Shown one piece after another: positions 29,735 to 39,716 of a DNA stretch of 64,000 bases. The translations under genes were made by a program, and so were the position numbers. Origin of the DNA: Opitutales bacterium (GTDB taxonomy: Bacteria > Verrucomicrobiota > Verrucomicrobiia > Opitutales > Opitutaceae); the NCBI GenBank assembly GCA_018700525.1, contig JABITN010000105.1:1-64000 (forward strand). The letters run 5' to 3'. Positions within the stretch are counted from its first letter, which is position 1. Each line of letters starts with the position of its first letter. The notes beneath the pieces are model-generated. The model searched no databases. It saw only the letters and a program-made list of their open reading frames with translations, and was not told where the DNA came from.

Positions 29735-32700
29735 TTAGTTCAGATAAAAGAATTCGTTGAGATTAAATAACATGCGCCCTACCGAGCTGAGCTCATCGGA
29801 GGTTGCCAAGTCTTTGGAAATCGCAAGCTCTTCAGCTTTAGGAGCTCGACCAAGCGTATACATAAACATCAGTCGTACTTGCTCGTCTAGTGCTCCACCC
29901 GCTTCCTGCTTCGCCCTTTCGGCGAGAAGCTTCGATTGTTCTACGATGAGATTTCCATTCATCAAATTCAGCGCTTGCAACGGTGTTGTTGACCGAGGTC
30001 GCTTACTCTGCACTTGGGCACAACTCGGAAAATCGAATGCCGTGAACATCTGATCATCCACGCGACGCATACGTTGCTGATAGAGCATCCGTCGCCACGT
30101 ATGAGGTCCGAAGTTATCGACCACTCTCCACTGATCGTAACGCAATTTCGGCGTGTAGATATGATACCCTAGCCCTCCTAGCTTCAAATCGATGGCGCCA
30201 GACGAAACCAGGATCGAATCTCTCAATACTTCAGCTTCTAGCCAGCGAGGCGGAAAGCGCCAAAGCAATTTGGCATCAGCATCGACAGTCAACCATTCTT
30301 CGGAAGGAACACTTGACCGCTTAAAAGCGTCTGTCGTTACCATTTTCCGCAAGATCTTTTTCATCGACCACCCCTCGTCGACAAAATCCGCCGCCAGCCA
30401 ATCAAGTAATTCAGGATGACTCGGCATTCCACCTGCAAAACCAAAATCTCCGGGCGTCGTCACAATACCCTTGCCGAATACATGGAACCAAAGACGATTT
30501 ACCATAACACGGGCCGTCATTGGATTTTCTGATTGAGTCAACCAATTCGCAAACGCTACTCGCCGCTCAGGCCCCGAGGTATCGCTAGATTGACCGAAGT
30601 CGCCATCCAACACCTCCAAGCCCATGGGAGCTACTTCTGCTTTCGGACTTAAAGGGCTGCCTCTGTGCATCACATGCATAGGTGTCGGCTCGATGAGCTT
30701 TCCAGCAAAGATTGGAGCTGGGCCTTCGTCGACATGCCGTATAGCCAACGCGTTGATTCGATTCACTCGGTTCTTGTAATTATTCGATCGACCTTCGCTT
30801 CCAGAACGGGAAACCGTTTCCCAGTTTCCTAATTCGTTTAGAATTTCGATACTAACCAATCCCTTGGGAACCGCTCCCTTAATTTCATCCCCGGCCTTAT
30901 TGATCATGAATTGCCAAGCATAGTGAGCCAGGCGATTCACACTCAAGTCGGCTCTAGCCAAAGTTGTTTCCTTTGGCATATCGATGCGTACCCATGGTTT
31001 GGATTCGCCGCTATCGCCTTTCTCATGCTTCCAAACGAAGAAGTTATCCAAGCGATTATCGACGAGAAAGAACGGCGGCTTGGTTATACTCTCTTCCAAT
31101 TTCGAAGTAGTCACTACTACTCCCTTTTTCAATGCCAAATTCTCTTCGGAATCCGCGGCATCGAAGAGCTGAATTTCATCAAGGGTTAAATTTCCTGGCT
31201 TAAAATTGAACCGAATTGACTTCGTGGTCTTGGCTGGAAACTGCGCCTTCAAATGATCCACCCAATTTTCCGTCCAATCGCCCCGCTCGCCAAAGCCCGC
31301 TCGCTCCTTCGCTAACAACGCCTTGATTTCCCGATCCGCGACCATTCGGGGATCGCCATCCTCCCACTTCGGAACACGATGATCGTATTCGATATCGTTA
31401 AACACCGCCGCCATTGAATAGTAATCCGCAATGGATACAGGATCGAACTTATGATTATGGCAGCGTGCACAGCCCATTGTAACGCCCATCATCGAGGAGC
31501 CAACCGTTTGGATCGTCTCATCCAAGCGATCGAATCGAGCTTGCTTTTGATCGTCCGGATTCTGCCCAACCGTCGAACCGGGAGCGTGCGGCCCAGCAAC
31601 GAGAAATCCCATCGCTACATCTTGTCCATATTGATCGCCCGCCAATTGTTCTCGAATAAACTGGTCGTACGGCTTGTCATCATTGAACGCATCGACGACA
31701 TAGTCGCGATAAGGCCAAGCGTTCTTTCTAAACTCATTGCTCTCGTAGCCGGTTGTTTCCGCCCAGCGAATAACGTCCAACCAATGCTGAGCCCAACGCT
31801 CTCCGAAATGTGGCGAATCGAACAATTCGTCAATCAGTGCATTGTACGCTCTTTTCGAGTTACGGTTCCATTTCCTAACGAAATCTTCAATACGCTCTGG
31901 TGCAGGCGGTAAACCGGTCAATACAATCGATGCACGCCTTATCAAAGTCGCTGGATCAGCAACTCTATTCCACGCAATACCTTTTTCATTCAATGGAACA
32001 TTCAAAAGCGTATCGATGGGGTTCAATTTCCGCTTCCTTGGAACATCTGGCTTTACGATCGGCTGCATAGACCAGAGATCCGTCGTCACCTTTTCCTCAA
32101 CGGCATCCATTTGCCCGGGCCAGATAGCGCCTTCCGCTATCCATGTTTCTAAAATAGTTTTCTCATCTACTGAGAGTGGTTCACCTTCGCGCGGCATGCG
32201 AAATTCCTCATCGTCGCTATGGATGCGTTTCAGCAATTCGCCATCGTCGATCTTGCCAGGAACGATTGCCGGCGAGCCTGTATCTCCACCCTTCAAGAGA
32301 GAAGTTCGCAGATCCGTTCTAAGATTAACTTCCTGCTTGTCCGGACCGTGACAAACATAACAGCGAGTTTGGAAAATAGGCTGCACTTGAGTGACGAAAT
32401 CGATCGTCGGCTCAGGAGTATCTTCCCACTCAGCTCCTTCCGTTACCCATTGCTTGAGCATGGCGATTTGCTCGACGGTCAGAGGATCGGCTTTCCCCTC
32501 GGGAGGCATTCGATCCTCTTCGAACTCCGCCTCGATTACTTCGATCAAAAGACTTTCGATCAGATCTCCAGGAACCACAGCCGGAATTTCAGACTCGCCC
32601 CCCTTAAGCAGCGATTCGTAGTCATCGACGCGAAAATCGGATTTCTGCTTCTCCGGCCCGTGACACTCAACACAGCTCTGCTCGAAAATGGGACGAATAT

Positions 32701-32791
32701 CGCGATGAAACTGGATAGCCCCGGTATCGGCATTCAAGGAGTAACCAAAACAGCTGATAGCCAATGAGATGTAAGTAAGGGTACGATTCAT
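29735..32791 (-). CDS. DUF1549/DUF1553 protein with two PSCyt1-type c-heme-like domains
   Basis: 1018 aa; CVECHGPEKQKSDFRVDD, CYVCHGPDKQEVNLRTD, HFGERWAQHWLDVIRWAETTGYE, CARCHNHKFDPV, RVMVNRLWFHVFGKGIV. Confidence 0.94.
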   Translation of the reverse strand: MNRTLTYISLAISCFGYSLNADTGAIQFHRDIRPIFEQSCVECHGPEKQKSDFRVDDYESLLKGGESEIPAVVPGDLIESLLIEVIEAEFEEDRMPPEGKADPLTVEQIAMLKQWVTEGAEWEDTPEPTIDFVTQVQPIFQTRCYVCHGPDKQEVNLRTDLRTSLLKGGDTGSPAIVPGKIDDGELLKRIHSDDEEFRMPREGEPLSVDEKTILETWIAEGAIWPGQMDAVEEKVTTDLWSMQPIVKPDVPRKRKLNPIDTLLNVPLNEKGIAWNRVADPATLIRRASIVLTGLPPAPERIEDFVRKWNRNSKRAYNALIDELFDSPHFGERWAQHWLDVIRWAETTGYESNEFRKNAWPYRDYVVDAFNDDKPYDQFIREQLAGDQYGQDVAMGFLVAGPHAPGSTVGQNPDDQKQARFDRLDETIQTVGSSMMGVTMGCARCHNHKFDPVSIADYYSMAAVFNDIEYDHRVPKWEDGDPRMVADREIKALLAKERAGFGERGDWTENWVDHLKAQFPAKTTKSIRFNFKPGNLTLDEIQLFDAADSEENLALKKGVVVTTSKLEESITKPPFFLVDNRLDNFFVWKHEKGDSGESKPWVRIDMPKETTLARADLSVNRLAHYAWQFMINKAGDEIKGAVPKGLVSIEILNELGNWETVSRSGSEGRSNNYKNRVNRINALAIRHVDEGPAPIFAGKLIEPTPMHVMHRGSPLSPKAEVAPMGLEVLDGDFGQSSDTSGPERRVAFANWLTQSENPMTARVMVNRLWFHVFGKGIVTTPGDFGFAGGMPSHPELLDWLAADFVDEGWSMKKILRKMVTTDAFKRSSVPSEEWLTVDADAKLLWRFPPRWLEAEVLRDSILVSSGAIDLKLGGLGYHIYTPKLRYDQWRVVDNFGPHTWRRMLYQQRMRRVDDQMFTAFDFPSCAQVQSKRPRSTTPLQALNLMNGNLIVEQSKLLAERAKQEAGGALDEQVRLMFMYTLGRAPKAEELAISKDLATSDELSSVGRMLFNLNEFFYLN

Positions 32792-33045
32792 GGAATGGAT
32801 ACTTGGTATTGAAATTGGTAAAGGTCACCGGGCACTGAAAACCCCTTGCTTTCCCAATTATTCCCAAAAAAAAGAAATCCTCACGATTTTTTAGGAAAGA
32901 ATCTCCATTTGATCAAAACCAGCCCAGATTGCCGAGTCTATACGGAATCCCTACCCATCGATTCGACCTAGAACTAGCCCTCGCACCCCCGCCCGTCTAG
33001 AGAGGGATTCCGTGTCGCGGCGCGGCGCGAGCGCCGACCCTACCC

Positions 33046-34563
33046 CTAAGGTTGCTTTGGCCTCAACAGAGGGCCTACCTTACCCGTGCTGTAATCATAC
33101 TGCTTTCCCCGATACTTATAAAGATCAAACACATCGCCCTGACCCAATGTACGTGGATCGCCCTGCACAGTCAGCTGCTCTTCCATCTGCTTGCGGAGAC
33201 GTTTCTTAATTGCCGCATACTCAGGATTCGTAGCGAGATTGTTCATACAATCAGGATCCTTCTGAATCAGGTAGAGCTCTTCCTCGGCACGCATGCCAAA
33301 ACTGAGTTCGTAATAACGATACTCGGGATCTCCCAGCTTCAAATCCGTGAGATAGGATTTCGTCGGAGATCCATCCGTATTGCGTAGACCATGCTCTGGG
33401 TTTCCCGCGGGCCAACGATCCGGCTTAATATTATGGGCGTAAAAGAAATCCTTCGTCCGAATAGCTCGTACGGGGTAAGCTAGGTCCGTACCTTCTGCAT
33501 TCGAACGTCCCGTGTCGTGCCTCTCTTTTCCAAGTAATACGTAATCGCGCTCCGAATCGATTTGCCCCGAATCGGGCGAACGCAGTAGCTCCAAGAAACT
33601 GTTTCCAGTCATTTGCTCATGCGGCTTAAGTCCCGCAATTTCCATAAATGTTGGGGCAACGTCAGGGAAACTCACGAAGTCGTCGATCACGCGTCCCGGT
33701 TTAATAACGCCTTTCCAATAAGCCACCAAAGGAACGTGAAACCCCTCCTCATACAATTGCCCCTTCACTCGCGGAAATGGCATACCATGATCTGAAGTGA
33801 CGACAATCAGAGTATTCTCCATCAAGCCTCTTTCTTCTAGGACTTCAATAGCTCGGCCAATATGCGTATCGTACCATTCCACCTCTAAAGAATAGTCGAG
33901 CAAATCACCGCGGATCGTTTCGTTATCGGGGTAAAAAGATGGAACCTCCGCGTCTTTCAATTGTTTGTCGGTCTTCTTCCAGGAGTCTTTCTCGTAACCA
34001 CGATGGGGTTCTTTAACGCCGAGCCAAAAGCAGAACGGTGTATTTTTCTTTTTCTCATCCAAGAAGACTTCAAAGTTGCCCGCATAATCGATGTTGCTCA
34101 TGCCTTTGAACGGAGCCTTAAGTTTTATGTCGCTATACATCGGTCCAGACGGATTATGTTCCGTATCGTAGGAGCCGGGTCCCCAGCCTTTACCAGTAAG
34201 CCCAACATGATAACCAGCCTCCATCAGCAAGTGCGGGTAATATTTAAATTCAGGCGGAAAATGCGGCCAGTGATTAGTCGCTTCCTGTAGCTGCCAACTG
34301 TACTTCCCCGTCACCAAGCACGCACGAGCCGGAGCGCACTTCGGATTGCAATTATAAGCATTATTGAAAACCACCCCTTCGCGAGCCAAACGGTCAACCG
34401 CCGGCGTCTTAACGAACTCGGAACCATAGGCCCCGAAACTTTTCATCGAGGCATCGTCCGCGATACAGAACAAAATATTCGGTCTTTCAGGAACCGCTGC
34501 AAAAACTGCTAATCCCAAAAAAACGACTACACTCAAAGAGGCAACTAATCTGCGAGAACCCAT
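33046..34563 (-). CDS. Sulfatase (heparan N-sulfatase-like)
   Basis: 505 aa; FCIADDASMKSFGAYGSEFVKTP, CAPARACLVTGKY, TSDHGMPFPRVKGQLYEEGFHVPL. Confidence 0.92.
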   Translation of the reverse strand: MGSRRLVASLSVVVFLGLAVFAAVPERPNILFCIADDASMKSFGAYGSEFVKTPAVDRLAREGVVFNNAYNCNPKCAPARACLVTGKYSWQLQEATNHWPHFPPEFKYYPHLLMEAGYHVGLTGKGWGPGSYDTEHNPSGPMYSDIKLKAPFKGMSNIDYAGNFEVFLDEKKKNTPFCFWLGVKEPHRGYEKDSWKKTDKQLKDAEVPSFYPDNETIRGDLLDYSLEVEWYDTHIGRAIEVLEERGLMENTLIVVTSDHGMPFPRVKGQLYEEGFHVPLVAYWKGVIKPGRVIDDFVSFPDVAPTFMEIAGLKPHEQMTGNSFLELLRSPDSGQIDSERDYVLLGKERHDTGRSNAEGTDLAYPVRAIRTKDFFYAHNIKPDRWPAGNPEHGLRNTDGSPTKSYLTDLKLGDPEYRYYELSFGMRAEEELYLIQKDPDCMNNLATNPEYAAIKKRLRKQMEEQLTVQGDPRTLGQGDVFDLYKYRGKQYDYSTGKVGPLLRPKQP

Positions 34564-34736
34564 TTAATACACCTTCTAGTCTGAATGCATGCCTCTACAC
34601 AAGCCCTTTAAAGAAACCTTCCGCGTGCAACCGAACTTCATAATGTAGGGCTGGCGCTCGCGCCACGTAGGAGGATCGTCTATCGCGAAGACTCTACAGA
34701 CAAACCTTGTGATCGGAACGATCATCTCGGCTATAA

Positions 34737-35105
34737 TCAATGGCCGCTTTTGAAATCATCGATCGCTTGATCTACTTTACTGGGATCTACAGCGTATTCT
34801 GTTAGCAACTCCTCAAATGAAACTCCATCCACAAGATGAATCGCCACAGCTCTCGTTTCAATCGTTGGCGATTCTAACGCATCTCTCATCGCTCCGACCA
34901 CTCGTTTCGTGGTAAAGTCCTGAAGCAAATGCACAATGGCGTCTTTCTCATCCCAGTCGCGAGATTTCTCATACATTCTCACCAACGGCTCCAAACACCC
35001 CTTTATCGTATCGCCCCTCAGCGCTTCGAGGCTTCCGTAATCAAAATCGTATATGGCGTTCACAATCTCCTCGGGAACGCCCCGGTCGTTGTCTTTTGGT
35101 TTCAT
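34737..35105 (-). CDS. Hypothetical 122-aa protein, HEAT-like helical repeats
   Basis: ORF between two sulfatases; DAIVHLLQDFTTKRVVGAMRDALESPTIETRAVAIHLVDG. Confidence 0.55.
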   Translation of the reverse strand: MKPKDNDRGVPEEIVNAIYDFDYGSLEALRGDTIKGCLEPLVRMYEKSRDWDEKDAIVHLLQDFTTKRVVGAMRDALESPTIETRAVAIHLVDGVSFEELLTEYAVDPSKVDQAIDDFKSGH

Positions 35106-35185
35106 AAGGTCAAAACAATACCTTCAACAGGATTATCCGCGCTGTCGAACATTATGACCGATTGGCTTTTAAGGATCGCCTTTAC

Positions 35186-36562
35186 CTATTCCCTCGAAAC
35201 CGAAGGATCCCAGGTTCCCAGAGGATCGAAGATCGCGGGTTTCAGTTGCGAGCTCCATTCCTTCAGTTTGTTATCCAAAAGATCGGTCCGTTCAGCATTA
35301 GCGTTGGAAATATCCGCCGATTCATCGATGTCATCGGAAATACGATACAAACTCGTTTTGCTTTCCGGATCGATCGTGACCAGTTTATCCGATCCACTCC
35401 TTACCGCAGTATGCTCCTTATCAAACATACGCCAAAAGAGATAATCATGGGGAGCACTCGAATTCTCTCCCGTAAGAAACGGCATCAAATTGACCCCATC
35501 CAAAGACCGATCGGCAGCAATCTCCACTCCCGTCAAACCAACCATCGTACCGAGCATATCCATCGAGCTAACAGGATGATCATAATCGATGCCCGAAGGA
35601 ATCTTACCGGTCCACCGAAATGCGAACGGCACCCGTAAACCACCATCGTAAACCATCCCTTTTTTACCGCGAAGCGGAGCATTAATCGACCCATTATTCG
35701 TAGCGCCACCATTATCAGACAAGAAGAACACCAGTGTATTTTCAGCGAGATCATGCTCGTCCAATTTGTCGATTACTCGACCCACTCCATCATCGACCGC
35801 GCTGACCATTGCGGCATAGGTACGACGAAGCTTGTCTTCGATATGCGTGAATCGATCCAGGTATTTTTGACTCGCCTGTATCGGCGTGTGCGGAGCGTTG
35901 TAGGTCAGGTAGAGAAAAAACGGTTTCTCGGCATTTCGCTCGATAAAGTCGACCCCTTCGTTTGAGAATTCATCCGTCAAGTATTCGTCGGTTTCAACAC
36001 GCGTCTCATTGCGCAACAGCTTCGTATTATACCAACCGCCCTTCCGGTCGACCGATTCGATATCCGAATAGATCAGGTCCTCCGGGAAGTAGCGATGTCC
36101 TCCCGCAACGAATCCATAGAACTCGTCAAAACCACGAGCATTCGGACGAAACTTCGGATGCGTACCCAAATGCCACTTACCGATGATTCCATTGTGATAG
36201 CCTACCTTATGCAGGATTTCCGCAATATTCTCTTCCTCGAGAGGCAACCCGGCCATTTCGTCAAACGGATTAAGCGTCGGGTTTCTCCGATAGCCAAAAC
36301 GGCCCTGATAACGGCCCGTAATCAACCCGGCCCGACTTGGAGAACAAACTGGATAGGTCACATACCCATTAGTGAAACGAACTCCTTCTCGAGCAATTCG
36401 ATCGATATGCGGGGTCGGGATATCCTTGCACCCATTGAACCCCACATCCCCGTAACCTTGGTCATCCGTCATGATAATGACCAAATTCGGCCGTTGATCC
36501 ACGGCAAAAAGGGCCGCGATCGAAAAGCAAAGTAGCAAGCAGCCAGTCAGAAATTTGATCAT
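35186..36562 (-). CDS. Sulfatase
   Basis: 458 aa; VIIMTDDQGYGDVGFNGCKDIPTPHIDR, CSPSRAGLITGRY, GKWHLG. Confidence 0.93.
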   Translation of the reverse strand: MIKFLTGCLLLCFSIAALFAVDQRPNLVIIMTDDQGYGDVGFNGCKDIPTPHIDRIAREGVRFTNGYVTYPVCSPSRAGLITGRYQGRFGYRRNPTLNPFDEMAGLPLEEENIAEILHKVGYHNGIIGKWHLGTHPKFRPNARGFDEFYGFVAGGHRYFPEDLIYSDIESVDRKGGWYNTKLLRNETRVETDEYLTDEFSNEGVDFIERNAEKPFFLYLTYNAPHTPIQASQKYLDRFTHIEDKLRRTYAAMVSAVDDGVGRVIDKLDEHDLAENTLVFFLSDNGGATNNGSINAPLRGKKGMVYDGGLRVPFAFRWTGKIPSGIDYDHPVSSMDMLGTMVGLTGVEIAADRSLDGVNLMPFLTGENSSAPHDYLFWRMFDKEHTAVRSGSDKLVTIDPESKTSLYRISDDIDESADISNANAERTDLLDNKLKEWSSQLKPAIFDPLGTWDPSVSRE

Positions 36563-36884
36563 AGAAATTAGGAGTTTCGTTTCAGGATCTTACATAAAGC
36601 CGATGCCACCCCAACAAATCAACTCTAAGGCAGATTCTTAACGCTTCAACTTGGAGAAAGTTGGCCACAAAGAGGCGCAAAGACCTCAATCCAATATTCT
36701 CTCATCAATAGAAACCCAACAAGATCTACTTTGGAACCGAACCAAACCCCACGACTCCTTCCCCTCGTAATCTTTGCGTCTCTTCGTGCTTTTTTGTGGC
36801 AGAAAAATCACACAACAAATTCAAAAACACCCGCATGCCCCAAAACCATCTGCGACAATCTGAGCAATCTGCAGGCAAAAACCT

Positions 36885-38444
36885 CTAATCCATCCACTCA
36901 AGCTCTGCCCATCGCTCCGAGCCGTCGTTCTTCTGTGGCGCTCCTGGCGTGCTGCGACCATCGACAATGTACTTCTCGAGTAACGCCTTTAGTTCCTTAA
37001 CGCGCTTGGGATTTCTGGATACGAGATTCGATTTTTCGGATGGATCCTTCTTTAGGTTGTACAACTGAAACTTTGGCAGGCCTTTCATATCTTCTTCCGT
37101 TGCAGGATAGGCCCAGCCACCAGAGCCAGCCCACAGAATGAGTTTCCAGTCTCCTTTTCGAATAGCAAAACGCCCATCGCTAGAATGCATAACCGTCGCT
37201 TCCCTAATGGGAGACTCTAGCCTCTCCTGCGTAAGCGCTGGCACAATACTGTAGCTGTCTTCCGCAGCGGTACCTGGCAAACGAGCTCCTAACAAATCCG
37301 CAGCGGTCGCCATAAAATCGACCGTGCAAATCGTCTCGTCCGAACTCGATCCCTCTTCGATTTTACCCGGCCAGCTGGCGATAAACGGCACGCGGTGACC
37401 ACCCTCGTAGATATCGAACTTCTTTCCACGATAAATGTAACTGCCATTGTGACCTGCTAACGGAAGCTCGTCGTCATCGAAATCAGCGCGAGGCGATTGA
37501 CCGTTATCGCTGGTAAAGAAAATCAATGTATTTTCCAGACGACTGTCTCCTGTAATCGCATCGACGATTTGTCCTACCGCTTCATCGACCATGAGCACAA
37601 AATCACCGTAAGCGCTGGTATTGCTCTTCCCGATAAATTCCGTCGTAGGAATGATCGGCGCATGAGGAGCCGTCAAGGCGCAATAAAGGAAGAACGGCTT
37701 GTTACTTCCCGCTTGATCCTTGATATACTCAGCCGATCGATTCGCAAGATTAGGTAACGTATTCGCATGTTTAAAATCCTTACCCAAGGGGCCTTTTCTC
37801 CAAAAGGCTTTCTCATCGTAATTAACCGATGTCTCTTCGGGGATCGATGTTGGCTGACTGTTTTCGACATACACGAATGGAGGAGAAGACAGCGATGCCA
37901 TCGTGCCATAGGAATACATGAATCCATGCTCTTCGGGGCCATTGGAAATAGGCTTGCTGAAATCGATCACGCGCCGCGTCTTATCATCGAACCGCACCTC
38001 CTTCTTGCCTTGGAATTGCCAACTCAATCCGAGGTGCCATTTCCCGATTAAAGAAGTATTGTATCCATGATCTCGAAACAATTCGGCAATCGTGAAACGA
38101 TCATTATCAATAAGCGGATTAGAGTAGCCGTCATAACCGCTCTTTTTCAAAGTCGTTCGCCAACTGTACCGTCCGGTCAATATTCCATACCGGGTCGGCG
38201 TACACAATGCCGCACTCGTGTGGGCATCCGTAAACGACCTCCCTCTGGCTGCCAATTTATCGATATTGGGCGTCTCCCAAGCGGAGTTCTCGTTGAACGA
38301 CGATACATCGCCAATACCCAAATCATCCGCGAGAATGATCACGACATTGGGTTTTCCTGAATCTGCAGAATCGGCGCTCGTGGCGGCAAGACCTGTACGC
38401 GAGGTAATCGCTAGCGCTACAAACAAAATTAGAATAGCTTTCAT
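36885..38444 (-). CDS. Sulfatase (arylsulfatase)
   Basis: ADDLGIGDVSSFNENSAWETPNIDKLAARG, CTPTRYGILTGRYSWRT, GKWHLGL; start set to MKAILILFVALAITS. Confidence 0.93.
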   Translation of the reverse strand: MKAILILFVALAITSRTGLAATSADSADSGKPNVVIILADDLGIGDVSSFNENSAWETPNIDKLAARGRSFTDAHTSAALCTPTRYGILTGRYSWRTTLKKSGYDGYSNPLIDNDRFTIAELFRDHGYNTSLIGKWHLGLSWQFQGKKEVRFDDKTRRVIDFSKPISNGPEEHGFMYSYGTMASLSSPPFVYVENSQPTSIPEETSVNYDEKAFWRKGPLGKDFKHANTLPNLANRSAEYIKDQAGSNKPFFLYCALTAPHAPIIPTTEFIGKSNTSAYGDFVLMVDEAVGQIVDAITGDSRLENTLIFFTSDNGQSPRADFDDDELPLAGHNGSYIYRGKKFDIYEGGHRVPFIASWPGKIEEGSSSDETICTVDFMATAADLLGARLPGTAAEDSYSIVPALTQERLESPIREATVMHSSDGRFAIRKGDWKLILWAGSGGWAYPATEEDMKGLPKFQLYNLKKDPSEKSNLVSRNPKRVKELKALLEKYIVDGRSTPGAPQKNDGSERWAELEWMD

Positions 38445-38580
38445 AAAATAGTGTTTTGATGCCAGAGAGGCTCGAAGGACAGGTAGGATCCGCGAATGCC
38501 ATTCCAATACCTATTTCGATGAAACTAAATACAACATGAACATAGGATCTGCCAAGTCATCGCTTTCTTTTTAGTTTATC

Positions 38581-38595
38581 GGTCAATAGTTGACC
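38581..38595. promoter_or_regulatory. Candidate operator GGTCAATAGTTGACC (perfect arms)
   Basis: 6-bp perfect palindromic arms in the divergent promoter of the sulfatase (-) and epimerase (+); a degenerate second copy AGTCAACTGTAAACC lies at 38621-38635. Confidence 0.65.
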
Positions 38596-38723
38596 CCCAA
38601 TTCGACAAGCCTTGATCCACAGTCAACTGTAAACCGTAGCGTCTCTTGATCAAGGGACCGAAGATAGCACTCTTAAAGTAAGATCAGCCCCTCTAAGCCC
38701 GAGCCCTATACCGCAATCGAATC

Positions 38724-39707
38724 ATGAAAAAAGTCCTTTTAACCGGAGCCTCCGGACGCATTGGTAGCCGACTTGGCGAGCAGTTGCTGAATGACGGCTT
38801 CCACGTAGTTGGATTGGACTTGGCTCCGGCACGCACAAGGCACCCGAACTACGCGCATGTCCAATCGCAAATTAGGCGAAAAGACGAACTCGTCAAATCG
38901 TTCGAAGGTGCAGATTTTGTTCTGCATCTGGGTTCGATGATGTCCTGGAATCCAAAGGACAATGCGGCCATGTTCGAAGCCAATGTCAATGCGACTCAAT
39001 TGATTCTCGAAGCGGCAAGCGCGGTCGGCGTGAAACGCTTCGTATTCGCTTCCTCCGGCGAGGTATACCCTGAAGTCAAAGCGAAGACGCTTCCGGTAAC
39101 GGAGGATCACTCGCTCAATCCAACTTCGTTCTATGGATTAACAAAAAAGATAGGCGAAGAACTCGTACAATTCTATCAGACGCAAGGCCTGGAAACCGTC
39201 ATCCTGCGCTTCCCGCATACCCAAGCCGCATCGGAAATTCTAGATCCTGAGAGCTTCTTTTCCGGACCTCGTTTTTTCCTAGATTCCAAGATCCGTCAAA
39301 TGGAACAATTCGGCAATACCCAGGTAGCGGAATACTTGAAATCGCTCCGAGGCGACGGCTCCCCCAAGATGATTCTCCAATGCGGAGAAGACCAAAAACC
39401 CTATATGATGCACATCGCCGACATTCGAGATATTCTCTCGGGAGTCGCTCTAGCAATGCAACACCCCAATGCCGCCAATGAGATTTTCAACCTAGAGCCC
39501 GATGACGTTGTACGATTCGAAGAGGCATTACCTAAGATGGCAGAAATTGCGGGTCTACCATTGGTTAAAGCCTACATGCCAGGCCCGGCTGTCCATTACA
39601 GGACCAGCAATGCAAAAATAAAATCCGCGCTGGGTTACCAACCTAGCCACACATTCTCGGCCATGATAGAGGAGAACCGGAAGAACTCCGAACAGACTGC
39701 ACTCTGA
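38724..39707 (+). CDS. NAD-dependent epimerase/dehydratase
   Basis: MKKVLLTGASGRIGSRLGEQLL, YGLTKKIGEELVQFY. Confidence 0.9.
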   Translation: MKKVLLTGASGRIGSRLGEQLLNDGFHVVGLDLAPARTRHPNYAHVQSQIRRKDELVKSFEGADFVLHLGSMMSWNPKDNAAMFEANVNATQLILEAASAVGVKRFVFASSGEVYPEVKAKTLPVTEDHSLNPTSFYGLTKKIGEELVQFYQTQGLETVILRFPHTQAASEILDPESFFSGPRFFLDSKIRQMEQFGNTQVAEYLKSLRGDGSPKMILQCGEDQKPYMMHIADIRDILSGVALAMQHPNAANEIFNLEPDDVVRFEEALPKMAEIAGLPLVKAYMPGPAVHYRTSNAKIKSALGYQPSHTFSAMIEENRKNSEQTAL

Positions 39708-39716
39708 CATACCTCC

